Below are positions 7,319 through 15,744 of a stretch of 45,161 bases of DNA, in pieces. The notes beneath the pieces are model-generated. The model did no database searches and was not told where the DNA came from. It was given only the letters and a program-made list of their open reading frames with translations. The stretch is from CAXTSE01 sp035554115 (GTDB taxonomy: Bacteria; Actinomycetota; Actinomycetes; Actinomycetales; Microbacteriaceae), in NCBI GenBank assembly GCA_035554115.1, contig DATMIW010000008.1, positions 1-45,161 on the forward strand, written 5' to 3'. Made by a program: the position numbers and the translations under genes. Position 1 is the stretch's first letter. Every line of letters begins with the position of its first letter.

Positions 7319-7795
7319 TCAGTCGCCGAGCGAACGCCGAGTGGACATGGCGCGCTGGGCCTCGCGGGTGTCCTGTCGCTCGCGCAGGGCCTGGCGCTTG
7401 TCGTATTCGCGCTTGCCCTTGGCGACCGCGAGCTCCACTTTGGCCTTGCCGTCTTTGAAATAGATCTTGAGCGGCACGAGGGTGTAACCGCCCTCTTTGG
7501 TCTTGTGCGAGATCTTGATGATCTGGGCTTTGTGCAGAAGCAGCTTCCGCTTGCGCCGGGGGGCGTGGTTGTTCCACGTGCCTTCGGTGTATTCGGGAAT
7601 GTGTACGGCATCGAGCCAGACTTCCCCGCCCTCGATGAAGGCATAGCCGTCGACGAGTGACGCCCGGCCCTCGCGTAGGGACTTGACCTCGGTGCCCCAC
7701 AATACGATCCCGGCCTCATATGTGTCGGCGATTGTGTAATCGTGGTGCGCGCGCCGATTGGTGGCGACGACCTTCTCACCCTGTTCCCGTGGCAT
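7319..7795 (-). CDS. smpB: SsrA-binding protein SmpB
   Basis: 158 residues from the ATG at 7795, which follows AGGAGG with five bases of spacing; a GTG six bases upstream would leave no spacing. The OB-fold core is plain: ATNRRAHHDYTI, GTEVKSLREGRASL, EVWLDAVHIPEY, then the basic C-terminal tail KREYDKRQALRERQ that enters the ribosomal decoding path. SmpB carries alanyl-tmRNA to ribosomes stalled without a stop codon. It sits between ftsX and ssrA, the usual actinobacterial order. Confidence 0.96.
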   Translation of the reverse strand: MPREQGEKVVATNRRAHHDYTIADTYEAGIVLWGTEVKSLREGRASLVDGYAFIEGGEVWLDAVHIPEYTEGTWNNHAPRRKRKLLLHKAQIIKISHKTKEGGYTLVPLKIYFKDGKAKVELAVAKGKREYDKRQALRERQDTREAQRAMSTRRSLGD

Positions 7796-7914
7796 GCGCA
7801 CCTCCTCGACTCGGCCGCGCGACGCACGGCGATGCCCGCAGAATAGCTGGGCAGCCGTTCAGCTTATCGCTGACAACATGTTCCTACTTACCGGCTACAC
7901 CTTGCGACCGACGG

Positions 7915-8844
7915 CTAGACCTTCAGGTAGCGACGGATGGCGACGCTCGCCGAGAGCGCAGCCAGGATCGCGCCAACGCCGATCAGGATCGGCGCCACCA
8001 GCAGCGCATCTTTCATCGTTACGAGGGCGATGCCGCCCTGCAGATCAACCCCGAGTGTGTCGCTGAGGTAGCCACGCACGAAGAACTGTTCGATCGCCAG
8101 GATCGCGCCACTGGCCAGAATCGCGCCGATGACTGCTGCGAGCACACCTTCGAGAATGAAGGGTGTCTCGATGAAGCGGTTCGACGCGCCCACTAGTCGC
8201 ATGATGCCGAGCTCGCGTCTGCGCGAGAACGCACTGAGGCGAATCGTCGTGGCGATGAGCAGGACTGCCGCCACAAGCATGAGCACGGCGACCCCGATCG
8301 CTGTGAAGCTGGCGGTGTTCATGATCGCGAAGATGGGTTCGAGCAGGCCGCGCTGATCTTCGACGTCTTCGACCCCCGGCATCCCGCTGATCTGATCGAT
8401 AACAACGTCGGCTCGGTCCGGATTTTTGAGGTTGATGCGGAACGCCTCGGGCAGGATCTCGGGGGACGCCAGGGAGCTGAGACTGCTGCCCTCAAACTGC
8501 TTGACGAAGTTGTCGTACGCCTGCTTGTGCGTTTCGAATTCGTACTTCTTGATGAACGGCGCGAGAGTCTCACCCTCGAGCTGCGCTTTCACGTCGGCGA
8601 TCTGGTCCGGAGTTGCTTCGGTTTCGCCACAGGACGACTCGGATGCCAGGTCAGTGCAGAGATAGACGGCCACCTGGGCGCGGTCGTACCAGTAGCCCTT
8701 CATTTGCCCGATTTGGAACTGAAGCAGAATCGCCGTTCCGAAGAACGTCAGTGAGATGAATGTGACCAAGATGACCGAAACGACCATCGACAGATTTCGG
8801 CGGAAGCCTTGGCCGACTTCGCTGAGGACGAGACCAAAACGCAT
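7915..8844 (-). CDS. ftsX: Cell division protein FtsX (permease-like)
   Basis: 309 residues. One transmembrane helix at about 20-43, a large extracellular loop (about 45-190), then three helices (about 200-300), which is the FtsX topology. The motif FSRRRELGIMRLVGAS before the third helix is typical of this permease superfamily. With FtsE it forms a membrane complex that switches on peptidoglycan hydrolases (RipC in mycobacteria, PcsB in streptococci) at the septum; it is not thought to transport a solute. The extracellular loop contains two cysteines (YLCTDLASESSCGE) that may form a disulphide. Its ATG overlaps the ftsE TGA by one base. Confidence 0.95.
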   Translation of the reverse strand: MRFGLVLSEVGQGFRRNLSMVVSVILVTFISLTFFGTAILLQFQIGQMKGYWYDRAQVAVYLCTDLASESSCGETEATPDQIADVKAQLEGETLAPFIKKYEFETHKQAYDNFVKQFEGSSLSSLASPEILPEAFRINLKNPDRADVVIDQISGMPGVEDVEDQRGLLEPIFAIMNTASFTAIGVAVLMLVAAVLLIATTIRLSAFSRRRELGIMRLVGASNRFIETPFILEGVLAAVIGAILASGAILAIEQFFVRGYLSDTLGVDLQGGIALVTMKDALLVAPILIGVGAILAALSASVAIRRYLKV

Positions 8845-9983
8845 CAGCGAGCTCCTCGCTCGGTGCGGCGAGTGGGTTCGTTGAGTGGCGGCGGAGTCGG
8901 CGCAGGGTGCGTGGGCGGCGGCGGCGGCGTGGGCGTGGGCGTGGGCGTCGAATGTTGCGGGGTCGGTGCGGGATGCGAGGGAGTCGGTGCGGGATGTTGC
9001 GGGGTGCGCGGTTCGACCGGGGGCGGAACTGCGACGTCACGCCATGTCGGGGTAGAGGGTGTGGTTTTGAGGGGTGTGGTCGGCGGGGTGGGAGTGGGCT
9101 CTGACTCTGACTCTGACTCTGACTCTGGCGGAGTTGGAGAGGTTTGGGGCTTGGTCTCGACAGGCTCGACCGGCGGGTTTTGTGCCGCCGGGTGACCCTC
9201 CGCCGGCGGGTTTTGGGCTGCCGTGCGCTTCTCGTCGGCCGGGGGGTGTGCCGCAGGGGTCTGTTCGACGGGTCGGGTCTGGCGCAGCAGGGGGACTGAT
9301 TGGGTCTGGTAGCTGCCGCCACGCTCATCTCGCACGATCTGGCCGCTGACGAGCTCGATCACGCGACGCTGCATCTCGTCAACGATTGTCACGTCGTGGG
9401 TCGCCATGAGCACCGTGGTGCCGTTCGCATTGATCGACGCCAGCAATTGCATGATGCCCGTGCTCGTCGCCGGGTCGAGGTTGCCGGTCGGCTCATCGGC
9501 CAACAACACGGCGGGCTTGTTGACCACCGCACGGGCGATCGCCACGCGCTGCTGCTCACCGCCCGATAGCTCGTGCGGATAGCGGCCCTGCTTGCCGGCG
9601 AGGCCGACGAGTTTCAGGACGTCTGGCACCGCCTCTTGAATGAAGCCTTTGCTCTTCCCGATCACCTGCAGAGTGAACGCGACATTGTCGAAGACGGTCT
9701 TGTTCGGCAGCAGACGGAAGTCCTGGAACACGACGCCCAGGCTGCGCCGAAAGTAGGGCACCTTGCGGGTGGACAGGGTGTTGAGTTCTTGCCCGAGCAC
9801 GTGAATCTTGCCCTTTGACGGTTTCTCTTCTTTCAGAACCAGCCGCAGAAAGCTGGACTTGCCCGAGCCCGACGCGCCGACCAAGAAGACGAACTCCCCT
9901 TTGAGCACTTCGAGGCTGACGGCGTTGAGCGCCGGGCGCGTGGTACCGGCATAGGTCTTGGTGACATTGTCGAAGCGAATCAT
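8844..9983 (-). CDS. ftsE: Cell division ATP-binding protein FtsE with long proline-rich C-terminal tail
   Basis: 379 residues; FtsE is normally about 220-230. Residues 1-225 are a complete ABC ATPase: Walker A GASGSGKS (36-43), Q-loop FQDFRLLP, signature LSGGEQQRVAIARA (139-152), Walker B VLLADEPTGNLD, and the switch His in ATHD. FtsE powers the FtsEX complex that controls septal cell-wall hydrolysis. From about residue 225 to the end there is a low-complexity tail rich in Pro, Thr, Glu and Ser, including a run of alternating Ser-Glu and many PTP and APTP units. The tail is cytoplasmic, so it may bind other divisome parts, but that is inference. Downstream ftsX is coupled. Confidence 0.93.
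   Translation of the reverse strand: MIRFDNVTKTYAGTTRPALNAVSLEVLKGEFVFLVGASGSGKSSFLRLVLKEEKPSKGKIHVLGQELNTLSTRKVPYFRRSLGVVFQDFRLLPNKTVFDNVAFTLQVIGKSKGFIQEAVPDVLKLVGLAGKQGRYPHELSGGEQQRVAIARAVVNKPAVLLADEPTGNLDPATSTGIMQLLASINANGTTVLMATHDVTIVDEMQRRVIELVSGQIVRDERGGSYQTQSVPLLRQTRPVEQTPAAHPPADEKRTAAQNPPAEGHPAAQNPPVEPVETKPQTSPTPPESESESESEPTPTPPTTPLKTTPSTPTWRDVAVPPPVEPRTPQHPAPTPSHPAPTPQHSTPTPTPTPPPPPTHPAPTPPPLNEPTRRTERGAR
9099..9127 (-). repeat. Hexanucleotide microsatellite in ftsE (alternating Ser-Glu codons)
   Basis: CTCTGA is repeated four times in perfect register with a fifth partial copy (plus-strand reading). On the coding strand it gives alternating Glu and Ser. A six-base unit keeps the frame, so slippage would change tail length without inactivating ftsE. 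Confidence 0.85.
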
Positions 9984-10033
9984 GGCGTCACAAGGCTAAG
10001 GATGGCCCTGCCGGATGCCGTGCGCGACACTCC

Positions 10034-10120
10034 CGACACGGTGACTCCCAGCTACGCAACTCCGACACGGTGACTCCCAGCTACGCAACTCCAGCACGCG
10101 ACTCGTAGCTATGACAAGTC
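10034..10120. repeat. 29-bp tandem direct repeat between ftsE and the HNH gene
   Basis: Bases 10034-10062 and 10063-10091 are identical 29-mers starting CGACACGGTGACTCCC, joined head to tail. A third, clearly degenerate copy fills 10092-10120. The array lies about 50 bases upstream of the ftsE start and 54 bases beyond the HNH stop. There are no spacers, so this is not a CRISPR. It may be a slippage product or binding-site array at the ftsE promoter. Confidence 0.85.
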
Positions 10121-10173
10121 CTAACGACTCAGGCTCTCGCACATGCGCACGACCCAGGCGTGCCGAGTGGCCA

Positions 10174-11526
10174 TCACAACCTCATCCTGGCCGGCATCGG
10201 TATTGGCTCAGCTACAACGCCAGGGCGGGGCGGGGGTACCGCGAAGTACTCGGCCGCTCGACGCGTTATGCGCCACCCATCGTTATGGACGAGCCGATGA
10301 TGGAACAAACACAGCAGCACTCCCTCGGCGATATCAGTACGACCGTTGTCACGTTGCCACTCGTCGATGTGATGCGCTTCCGTCCAGCTGGGTGGGCGAT
10401 CGCAGTCGGGGAAACGGCAGCCACCGTCGCGAGCCGCTAGCCCAATGCGCTGCCTATAGGTGAAGAGCCGCTGACTTCGTCCGACATTCACTACCTGCCC
10501 ATCGGAGTCGAAACCGATGGGCACGAATCCGCCCTCACACGCGGCGCGCTCGACTGTTGAGATCGAGATCGGGTCACCCTGCCCTTCGATGCGGCCGCTC
10601 CCTTCGCGCCGCGCCAAGCTCTCGCCCCGCACGTGCACCCGCACAGCAGGCACCCGTGAGCCAAAGATCGTGCCGTCATCGGTGCGGGTCGCGACACTGA
10701 TCATCTCGACGAATGCGTCGTGTATGAGCTGATCTGTCGTGCGCGGGTCGGCCACAATCCGAGCATCTCGAGCTCGTTCGGCTTCATCGACAAATCGTGG
10801 TCCGTGGCGGCGAGGCGCACTGACTCGGTCGAAGGCGTCAGTAACTAGCGCGGCACTCTCGGGATCGAGAAGTCCGATCACGCGCGTCATCCCGTCCCAC
10901 TGGGGGATCAGTTTGAGAAAGCGGCGGGACCGTCGCTCGGCCTCTCGCTCAGCTACCCCTGCACTGTCGAGAGCCGAACGCTCGTCACGTGCCCGAGCTG
11001 CGAGCCGATCCGCACCCATACGCTCCGCATCTTCGATCAGACGGACGGCGGCGTCAACGAGACCGGAGGACGCGACTGTAGGACTGGGCTCCCCCAGCCC
11101 GGCTCGAATCGCATCCGCCGCAGCAATCCCCAGTCGACCTTCGGCGATCGCCTTCGAAACGGGGATCAGCCATGGTCGCTCCTGCGATGTTCCGAGCGAA
11201 ATAGGGTCGACAGCTGCCTGCGTGGCCATCAGCTCACCGACCGAGATCAGCGATCTCGCCTCGCGCGCCGTGCCACCGGTTAGTCGCTGGATGAGTTCTG
11301 CAGGCGATCTGGCACCCTGCTGAACAGCCAGGCCGGAATAGCCTCGGTCGCGGCTCGATCGCCGACCGATTTCGCCAGCAACGACCGCCGCATCCGCATC
11401 GAGACGACGGCGCTCGGCTGCAATCAAACGCTGCCGCTCGAGGAGGACGTCATCGCTCCACGCCTCGACGACAGCAGTACTAAGACATGCGGTCTCTGCA
11501 CGTGATGCGAGAGCGAGGGAAGACAC
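10174..11526 (-). CDS. DUF222 / HNH endonuclease-domain protein (13E12-repeat family)
   Basis: 450 residues from the GTG at 11526, which has GGAG seven bases upstream and fits a transcription start near 11564; a TTG at 11565 is the alternative. Residues 20-330 match DUF222, Arg/Glu/Ala-rich and probably helical. The C-terminal third has the HNH fold: CRFPDCDRPPSWTEAHHID, then LLCLFHHRLVHNDGW, with the zinc cysteines and the catalytic His pair. Such proteins are multi-copy in many actinobacterial genomes, partly linked to REP13E12-like elements; their substrate is unknown. Here the gene separates prfB from ftsE, which are usually neighbours, so it looks like an insertion with its own promoter. 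Confidence 0.85.
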   Translation of the reverse strand: MSSLALASRAETACLSTAVVEAWSDDVLLERQRLIAAERRRLDADAAVVAGEIGRRSSRDRGYSGLAVQQGARSPAELIQRLTGGTAREARSLISVGELMATQAAVDPISLGTSQERPWLIPVSKAIAEGRLGIAAADAIRAGLGEPSPTVASSGLVDAAVRLIEDAERMGADRLAARARDERSALDSAGVAEREAERRSRRFLKLIPQWDGMTRVIGLLDPESAALVTDAFDRVSAPRRHGPRFVDEAERARDARIVADPRTTDQLIHDAFVEMISVATRTDDGTIFGSRVPAVRVHVRGESLARREGSGRIEGQGDPISISTVERAACEGGFVPIGFDSDGQVVNVGRSQRLFTYRQRIGLAARDGGCRFPDCDRPPSWTEAHHIDEWQRDNGRTDIAEGVLLCLFHHRLVHNDGWRITRRAAEYFAVPPPRPGVVAEPIPMPARMRL

Positions 11527-11570
11527 GGGCGTACTCCAGAATCGGAAGAATCGATCTGCGCCCAATCGAA

Positions 11571-11599
11571 AGTATATTCGAATGTGTGCGGCGATGCAA
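11571..11599 (-). promoter_or_regulatory. Housekeeping-type promoter for the HNH gene, TTGCAT-N17-TATACT
   Basis: On the minus strand TTGCAT (11599-11594) and TATACT (11576-11571) are separated by 17 bases. The -10 lies inside a near-palindrome (TCGAA-N6-TTCGA) that could bind a regulator. The predicted start near 11564 leaves a leader of about 38 bases before the GTG at 11526. Confidence 0.65.
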
Positions 11600-11665
11600 G
11601 CTGGATTTGCGCGAAACTACAGGTCTTCGGTGACGCGAAACGAGGAAGGCGAGGACCGCCGAGGA

Positions 11666-12778
11666 CTACGCCTCCGGGTCGCGCTTACGCCACTTAATCC
11701 CGGCCGCAATGAACCCGTCGAGGTCACCATCGAAGACGGCGCTCGGGTTGTTGACCTCATACTCCGTGCGAAGGTCTTTGACCATTTGGTACGGCGCGAG
11801 AACATAACTGCGCATCTGATCGCCCCAGCTGGCGGTGATAACGCCGGCAAGATCTTTCTTGACCGCCGCCTCCTGCTCCTTCTGCAGGATGAGCAGACGA
11901 CTCTGCAGCACACGCAGGGCGGCGGCACGGTTCTGGATCTGGCTCTTCTCGTTCTGCATCGATACGACGGTGCCGGTGGGGATATGCGTGAGGCGCACCG
12001 CTGAGTCGGTGGTGTTGACGCTCTGCCCGCCGGGCCCGGATGACCGAAAGACATCCACACGGATGTCCGTTTCCGGGATATCAATGGCCTCGGTCTCTTC
12101 CATCAGCGGAATAACCTCGACCGCCGCGAAGCTAGTCTGGCGCTTGCCCGCGGCGCCGAAGGGCGACATGCGGACGAGACGGTGAGTGCCCGCCTCAACG
12201 CTGAGCGTGCCGAAGGCGTAGGGAGCATCCACCTCAAAGGTCGCCGACTTGATACCGGCCTCTTCGGCGTAGGAGGTGTCCATCACGGTGACCGGGAACT
12301 TGTGTTGCTCGGCCCACCGCAGATACATGCGCAGCAGCATTTCGGCGAAGTCGGCGGCGTCCACTCCCCCGGCGCCGGCGCGGATGGTGATGACGGCCGG
12401 GCGGGCGTCATATTCGCCATCGAGCAGTGTCTGCACTTCGAGCTCGCCGAGGTTCTTGGTGAGAGCCTTGAGCTCGGCCTCGGCTTCAGCCGCGCTTTCG
12501 GCGTCGCCCTGGTCTTCATTGGCCATCTGAACGAGGACTTCGAGATCGTCAAGGCGACGCTCAATGCTGATGATGCGGGCCAGCTCGCTCTGCCGATGGC
12601 TGAGGGCACTCGTGATCTTCTGCGCCGCATCCGGGTCGTCCCAGAGGTCCGGAACCCCGGCCTTCTCGCTCAGCTCGGCGATCTCGGCTTCAAGTCGCTC
12701 AACACCGACAACAGAGCGGATGTCAGTGAACGTGGAACGGAGGGCGGCGATCTGGTCGCTGAGGTCGAGCTCGATCAT
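11666..12778 (-). CDS. prfB: Peptide chain release factor 2
   Basis: 370 residues. RF2 recognises UGA and UAA and triggers peptidyl-tRNA hydrolysis. The stop-codon-reading tripeptide SPF is at 205-207 and the catalytic GGQ at 250-252 within SSGPGGQSVNTTDSAVR. RAGAGGVDAADFAEML is the conserved family block. The reading frame is continuous, with no in-frame UGA near codon 25, so the autoregulatory frameshift found in many bacteria is absent, as expected in Actinobacteria. It lies upstream of ftsE-ftsX-smpB on the same strand but is separated from them by the HNH gene, and is divergent from an MFS gene. Confidence 0.96.
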   Translation of the reverse strand: MIELDLSDQIAALRSTFTDIRSVVGVERLEAEIAELSEKAGVPDLWDDPDAAQKITSALSHRQSELARIISIERRLDDLEVLVQMANEDQGDAESAAEAEAELKALTKNLGELEVQTLLDGEYDARPAVITIRAGAGGVDAADFAEMLLRMYLRWAEQHKFPVTVMDTSYAEEAGIKSATFEVDAPYAFGTLSVEAGTHRLVRMSPFGAAGKRQTSFAAVEVIPLMEETEAIDIPETDIRVDVFRSSGPGGQSVNTTDSAVRLTHIPTGTVVSMQNEKSQIQNRAAALRVLQSRLLILQKEQEAAVKKDLAGVITASWGDQMRSYVLAPYQMVKDLRTEYEVNNPSAVFDGDLDGFIAAGIKWRKRDPEA

Positions 12779-12901
12779 GTCGACCCGAGTCTACCGGCGA
12801 GGCGGCGGCGCGGTTTCGACAAGCTGACAAGCGCGACCCGCGAAGCGGCCGAGGCGGCCGACGCGGACCGATGCAGGCCGACGGGTATCGTGGGTCGGGC
12901 G

Positions 12902-14173
12902 ATGACGAAGCCCGATCACCCCTTCCGCTGGGGTCATGTGATTCCCGTCGCGCTGCTGCCCGCCGCTCTGTTTGCCGTCGGCGAGGGCGCGATCATCCCC
13001 GTCTTGCCCGCGATCGCCGGCGACGTGGGCGCAACCCTCGCTGTGGCCGGTTTTGTCGGCGCGATGCTGATGGTGGGCGAACTGCTGGGCGACATCCCGA
13101 GCGGCACGGTCATCTCGCGCATCGGAGAACGCCGGGCGATGATCGGCGCGGCAGCCCTGGCCGTTGTGGGCACGTCGATCGCGCTCGTGGCACCGAATCC
13201 GTGGGTGCTGGGGATCGGCATCCTGATTTTGGGAATCGCGACGGCCGTCTTCGCCCTGGCCCGCCACGCCCTGGTGACCACCATCGTCCCGATCAGTCAC
13301 CGAGCACGCGGTCTCTCGACCCTCGCTGGAACATTCCGTTTCGGGTATCTAGCAGGACCGTTCCTCGGCGCGGCCGTGATTTCGCTCACCGGGTCGGTCG
13401 AGAGCGTGTTCGTCGTGCAGATCGTGTGCTGCGCGGCGGTTGTGGCGGTGCTGTTCATCTTTCACGACCCGGAACGCGCGGCCACTGTCCACGCGGCACG
13501 CATGGCACCTCTAACCGGCGAAACAGCTGTGGGCGCGGAGGTCGGGGGCCTCTTTCGCACCATCGTCACTCGTCGGCACGTGCTTCTCACGCTCGGAATG
13601 GGCTCGCTGATTTTGGCAGCACTGCGGGCATCGCGGCAGCTGGTGCTGCCGCTCTGGGCGGTCAATATCGGCCTCGATGAGACCACCACCTCGATCATCA
13701 TCGGTATCGCTGGTGCAATCGACTTCTCGCTGTTCTTCGCTGGCGGCTGGTTGATGGATCGCTTCGGGCGACTCTGGACCGCGGTGCCCGCGACCCTCGG
13801 ACTAGCCGTCGGACATCTCGTCCTCGCCTTCAGCCACGACCTGCCGGGCCCGACGATCTGGTTCGTCGCGGTGGCCATGTTCTTGGCGCTGACCAACGGG
13901 GTCGGTGCCGGGATCCTGATGACGCTCGGCGCAGACCTCGCCGACCGGCGCAACCCGGCCCCGTTCCTCGGAGCCTGGCGCTTCACGAACGACAGCGGCG
14001 GCGCATTGGCCCCGCTCATCGTGGCCGGTCTCACCGCGCTCGTGTCGCTGCCCTTCGCCGTCGGAACCCTTGGCGTGATTGGAGTCGGCGGCGCACTGAT
14101 TCTGCGGTTCTTCATCCCGAAACACGTTCCTAAGTTGCCGCCACGAGGATCGCGCGGCGAGTCGTCTCGGTAA
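12902..14173 (+). CDS. Major facilitator superfamily transporter
   Basis: 423 residues from the ATG at 12902; the frame stays open far upstream but that part is antisense to prfB and is not coding. About twelve hydrophobic helices are visible. GDIPSGTVISRIGERRAMIG is the cytoplasmic loop 2-3 motif A (G-x3-D-R-x-G-R-R type) and RFGYLAGPFLGAAVI resembles motif C of antiporters, suggesting efflux. The second half repeats the pattern with GGWLMDRFGRLWTAVP. The substrate cannot be told. It stands alone between prfB and the Tad locus and has no obvious regulator beside it. Confidence 0.85.
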   Translation: MTKPDHPFRWGHVIPVALLPAALFAVGEGAIIPVLPAIAGDVGATLAVAGFVGAMLMVGELLGDIPSGTVISRIGERRAMIGAAALAVVGTSIALVAPNPWVLGIGILILGIATAVFALARHALVTTIVPISHRARGLSTLAGTFRFGYLAGPFLGAAVISLTGSVESVFVVQIVCCAAVVAVLFIFHDPERAATVHAARMAPLTGETAVGAEVGGLFRTIVTRRHVLLTLGMGSLILAALRASRQLVLPLWAVNIGLDETTTSIIIGIAGAIDFSLFFAGGWLMDRFGRLWTAVPATLGLAVGHLVLAFSHDLPGPTIWFVAVAMFLALTNGVGAGILMTLGADLADRRNPAPFLGAWRFTNDSGGALAPLIVAGLTALVSLPFAVGTLGVIGVGGALILRFFIPKHVPKLPPRGSRGESSR

Positions 14174-14246
14174 ACCGGGCACAGACGCCCGCGTGTCCAC
14201 GGCTCGTGGATATGACATCACCTGTGCCCGATCTGGGCGCAGAAAC

Positions 14247-14696
14247 TCACCCAAACACCGTGCGAGAGGTGGCTGTCGCGTCGATGCGCAGGCCGTCTGG
14301 CACGAATAGGCCGACAAGGGGTGGATGCCAGACCGACGACAGGGTGACGCGGGCGCTGCGGCCGTCGACGCTGGTCGCTTCGTCCAGGTTGAGGTCGTCG
14401 AAACGCTGCGTCGGTGCGGAGTGCAAGTAGCTCTGCACTGCGGTGCGCACATCGTCGGGGGCGAGCGCGACATCCGGACCGTTGGGTGTCTCCACTACTT
14501 GATCGAGGGTGAACGCCTCCGCACCGGCGAGCGCTGCCCCGTCGGCGAGGGTGAACAGCCTCTTGCGTTCGAGATAGAGCGATGTCGACGCCGCAACGAC
14601 CAAGACGAGGGCCAACGCCAGCGCGCCGAAGAACGCAATAAGGGGCAAGGTCGAACCGGTGTCGTCACGCAGTAGCGCCGGTGGCCTGCCGCTCAT
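14247..14696 (-). CDS. TadG-like pseudopilin/Flp-pilus assembly protein (Tad domain)
   Basis: 149 residues. It starts with a short basic N-terminus and DDTGSTLPLIAFFGALALALVLVVAAST, a type IV pilin-like segment after Gly. ERKRLFTLADGAALAGAEA is typical of the Tad/TadG N-terminal domain (PF13400 type). The remaining 80 residues would be extracytoplasmic. In Actinobacteria such proteins close the Tad gene cluster and are thought to be minor pilus components. Its ATG overlaps the stop of the preceding TadE-like gene (ATGA), so it is the last gene of the minus-strand group that begins at 15744. Confidence 0.8.
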   Translation of the reverse strand: MSGRPPALLRDDTGSTLPLIAFFGALALALVLVVAASTSLYLERKRLFTLADGAALAGAEAFTLDQVVETPNGPDVALAPDDVRTAVQSYLHSAPTQRFDDLNLDEATSVDGRSARVTLSSVWHPPLVGLFVPDGLRIDATATSRTVFG

Positions 14697-15154
14697 CGCG
14701 ATCCCCAGAACCGCGAAACCTGCTCGGTTGCGGATGCCTGAACCGGGATCGATGCCGGCACGTCGGCGCCAACTGCGGGCGGAATGAGCGGCAAAGCAAC
14801 TGTCACGCCCACCGTCACCGTGACCGTTGCCCGGCGAGTGAGACAGACTGCGGGATTCGGTGCGCAGTCGATCCGGATGTCAGCGCTGCCGGGGTCGATT
14901 CCGTAGTCGGCGAGCGCCACTTCGACGGCATCCGCCACCGCTTCGTCAGCGGAGGCCGCTGACTCTGACTGCACGTAGACGCGGGCAGCCTGACGCGCGG
15001 CACCGTCGGCGGCGAGAAATGCGCCCTGCGCCGCAGAAAGGGCCAAGACGAGATAGACGGTGGGTAGCAGCAGAAGGAGGCCGACCGTGAGGAATTCGAG
15101 CGAGGCGGAGCCGCGGTCGTGGGCGGGCCTAGTCCAGAGTTTCGACGGCGGCAT
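14693..15154 (-). CDS. TadE-family minor pseudopilin (second copy)
   Basis: 153 residues. DRGSASLEFLTVGLLLLLPTVYLVL carries the prepilin-like Gly cleavage site with Glu at +5, followed by a hydrophobic helix. AADGAARQAARVYV is a TadE-type segment. The periplasmic part has two cysteines (CAPNPAVC). TadE pseudopilins are processed by a TadV-type peptidase and support Flp pilus assembly. The N-terminus overlaps the end of the upstream tadE by about 26 bases in another frame if the ATG at 15154 is used; a later start would remove the overlap. Confidence 0.82.
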   Translation of the reverse strand: MPPSKLWTRPAHDRGSASLEFLTVGLLLLLPTVYLVLALSAAQGAFLAADGAARQAARVYVQSESAASADEAVADAVEVALADYGIDPGSADIRIDCAPNPAVCLTRRATVTVTVGVTVALPLIPPAVGADVPASIPVQASATEQVSRFWGSR

Positions 15155-15545
15155 GGCCGGTCACCTCCAGTCCACCATCGACGCCAACAAGTCCGAACAG
15201 CGGCAGAGTGGTGCGCACCGTGACGGCGACTGCCGGATGTCCGGCCCAAGCCCCGGAAGATGCCGTCACGTCATCCGCATAGTCGGCCCCGATCGCGAGG
15301 CTGATGAGGTCGCGCGTGCGCTGAACGCCGTCGGCCGCAGAGTTGTCGGCGAGCGCCGCATAACGAGCCCCCTCGGCCGCGGCATCCAGGGTCGTATTTC
15401 GAATGTGAAGCGTGAGCGCCAGCTGAAGAACCGACAGCGTGAGCACGGTGAGCAGCGCCCCCACGAGCGTGAATTCGGCTACCGCGGATCCGCGATCATC
15501 GCACCAGCCGGTACGCCCCTGGCCCTGTTCACGAGAAACCGGCAC
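15129..15545 (-). CDS. TadE-family minor pseudopilin (first copy)
   Basis: 138 residues from the GTG at 15545, four bases after the preceding gene's stop; the frame is open to an ATG at 15593, which would overlap that gene. DDRGSAVAEFTLVGALLTVLTLSVLQ has Gly followed by Glu at +5, the TadE prepilin motif, and NTTLDAAAEGARYAAL is the family segment after the membrane helix. The C-terminal part is polar and probably outside the membrane. It lies in an overlapping chain with the second tadE and the tadG-like gene. Confidence 0.82.
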   Translation of the reverse strand: MPVSREQGQGRTGWCDDRGSAVAEFTLVGALLTVLTLSVLQLALTLHIRNTTLDAAAEGARYAALADNSAADGVQRTRDLISLAIGADYADDVTASSGAWAGHPAVAVTVRTTLPLFGLVGVDGGLEVTGHAAVETLD

Positions 15546-15549
15546 CGTT

Positions 15550-15744
15550 CTAGAGGCCGGTGACTTTGGCGAGAGCCTGCGTGAAGATGTCACCCAGCGC
15601 TGGGCCTGCGAGCCCCCAGATGACGATCACCAGACCGGCTGTCATGAGCGTTATCAAAACCCACCCCGGTACGTCACCCCGATCATCGCGAAGCCCGCGC
15701 GCTATTCGGATTGGTCTGATGAAAGCCCTGCGCCATCTGCTCAC
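15550..15744 (-). CDS. Small Tad-locus membrane protein, candidate atypical pilin
   Basis: About 64 residues from the GTG at 15744. A basic N-terminus (RWRRAF, RIARGLRDDRG) is followed by one hydrophobic helix and a short C-terminus ending AKVTGL. The size and layout resemble Flp pilins and DUF4244 proteins found at the same place in other actinobacterial Tad loci. The sequence after the likely processing Gly is DVPGWVLITLM, which lacks the Glu(+5)-Tyr pair of ordinary Flp pilins. No other Flp-like gene is visible in the window. Earlier in-frame starts exist (for example GTG at 15768). The assignment is by context. Confidence 0.6.
   Translation of the reverse strand: MSRWRRAFIRPIRIARGLRDDRGDVPGWVLITLMTAGLVIVIWGLAGPALGDIFTQALAKVTGL

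Noticed and set aside
10034..10120. Possible CRISPR array
   Set aside because: The repeats are joined head to tail without spacers and there are no cas genes.
11666..12778. Programmed frameshift in prfB
   Set aside because: The frame is continuous from the start codon to the end, with no internal UGA.
12182..12901. Upstream extension of the MFS frame at 12902 by 240 codons
   Set aside because: The extension is antisense to prfB and lacks MFS features; the conserved protein starts at 12902.
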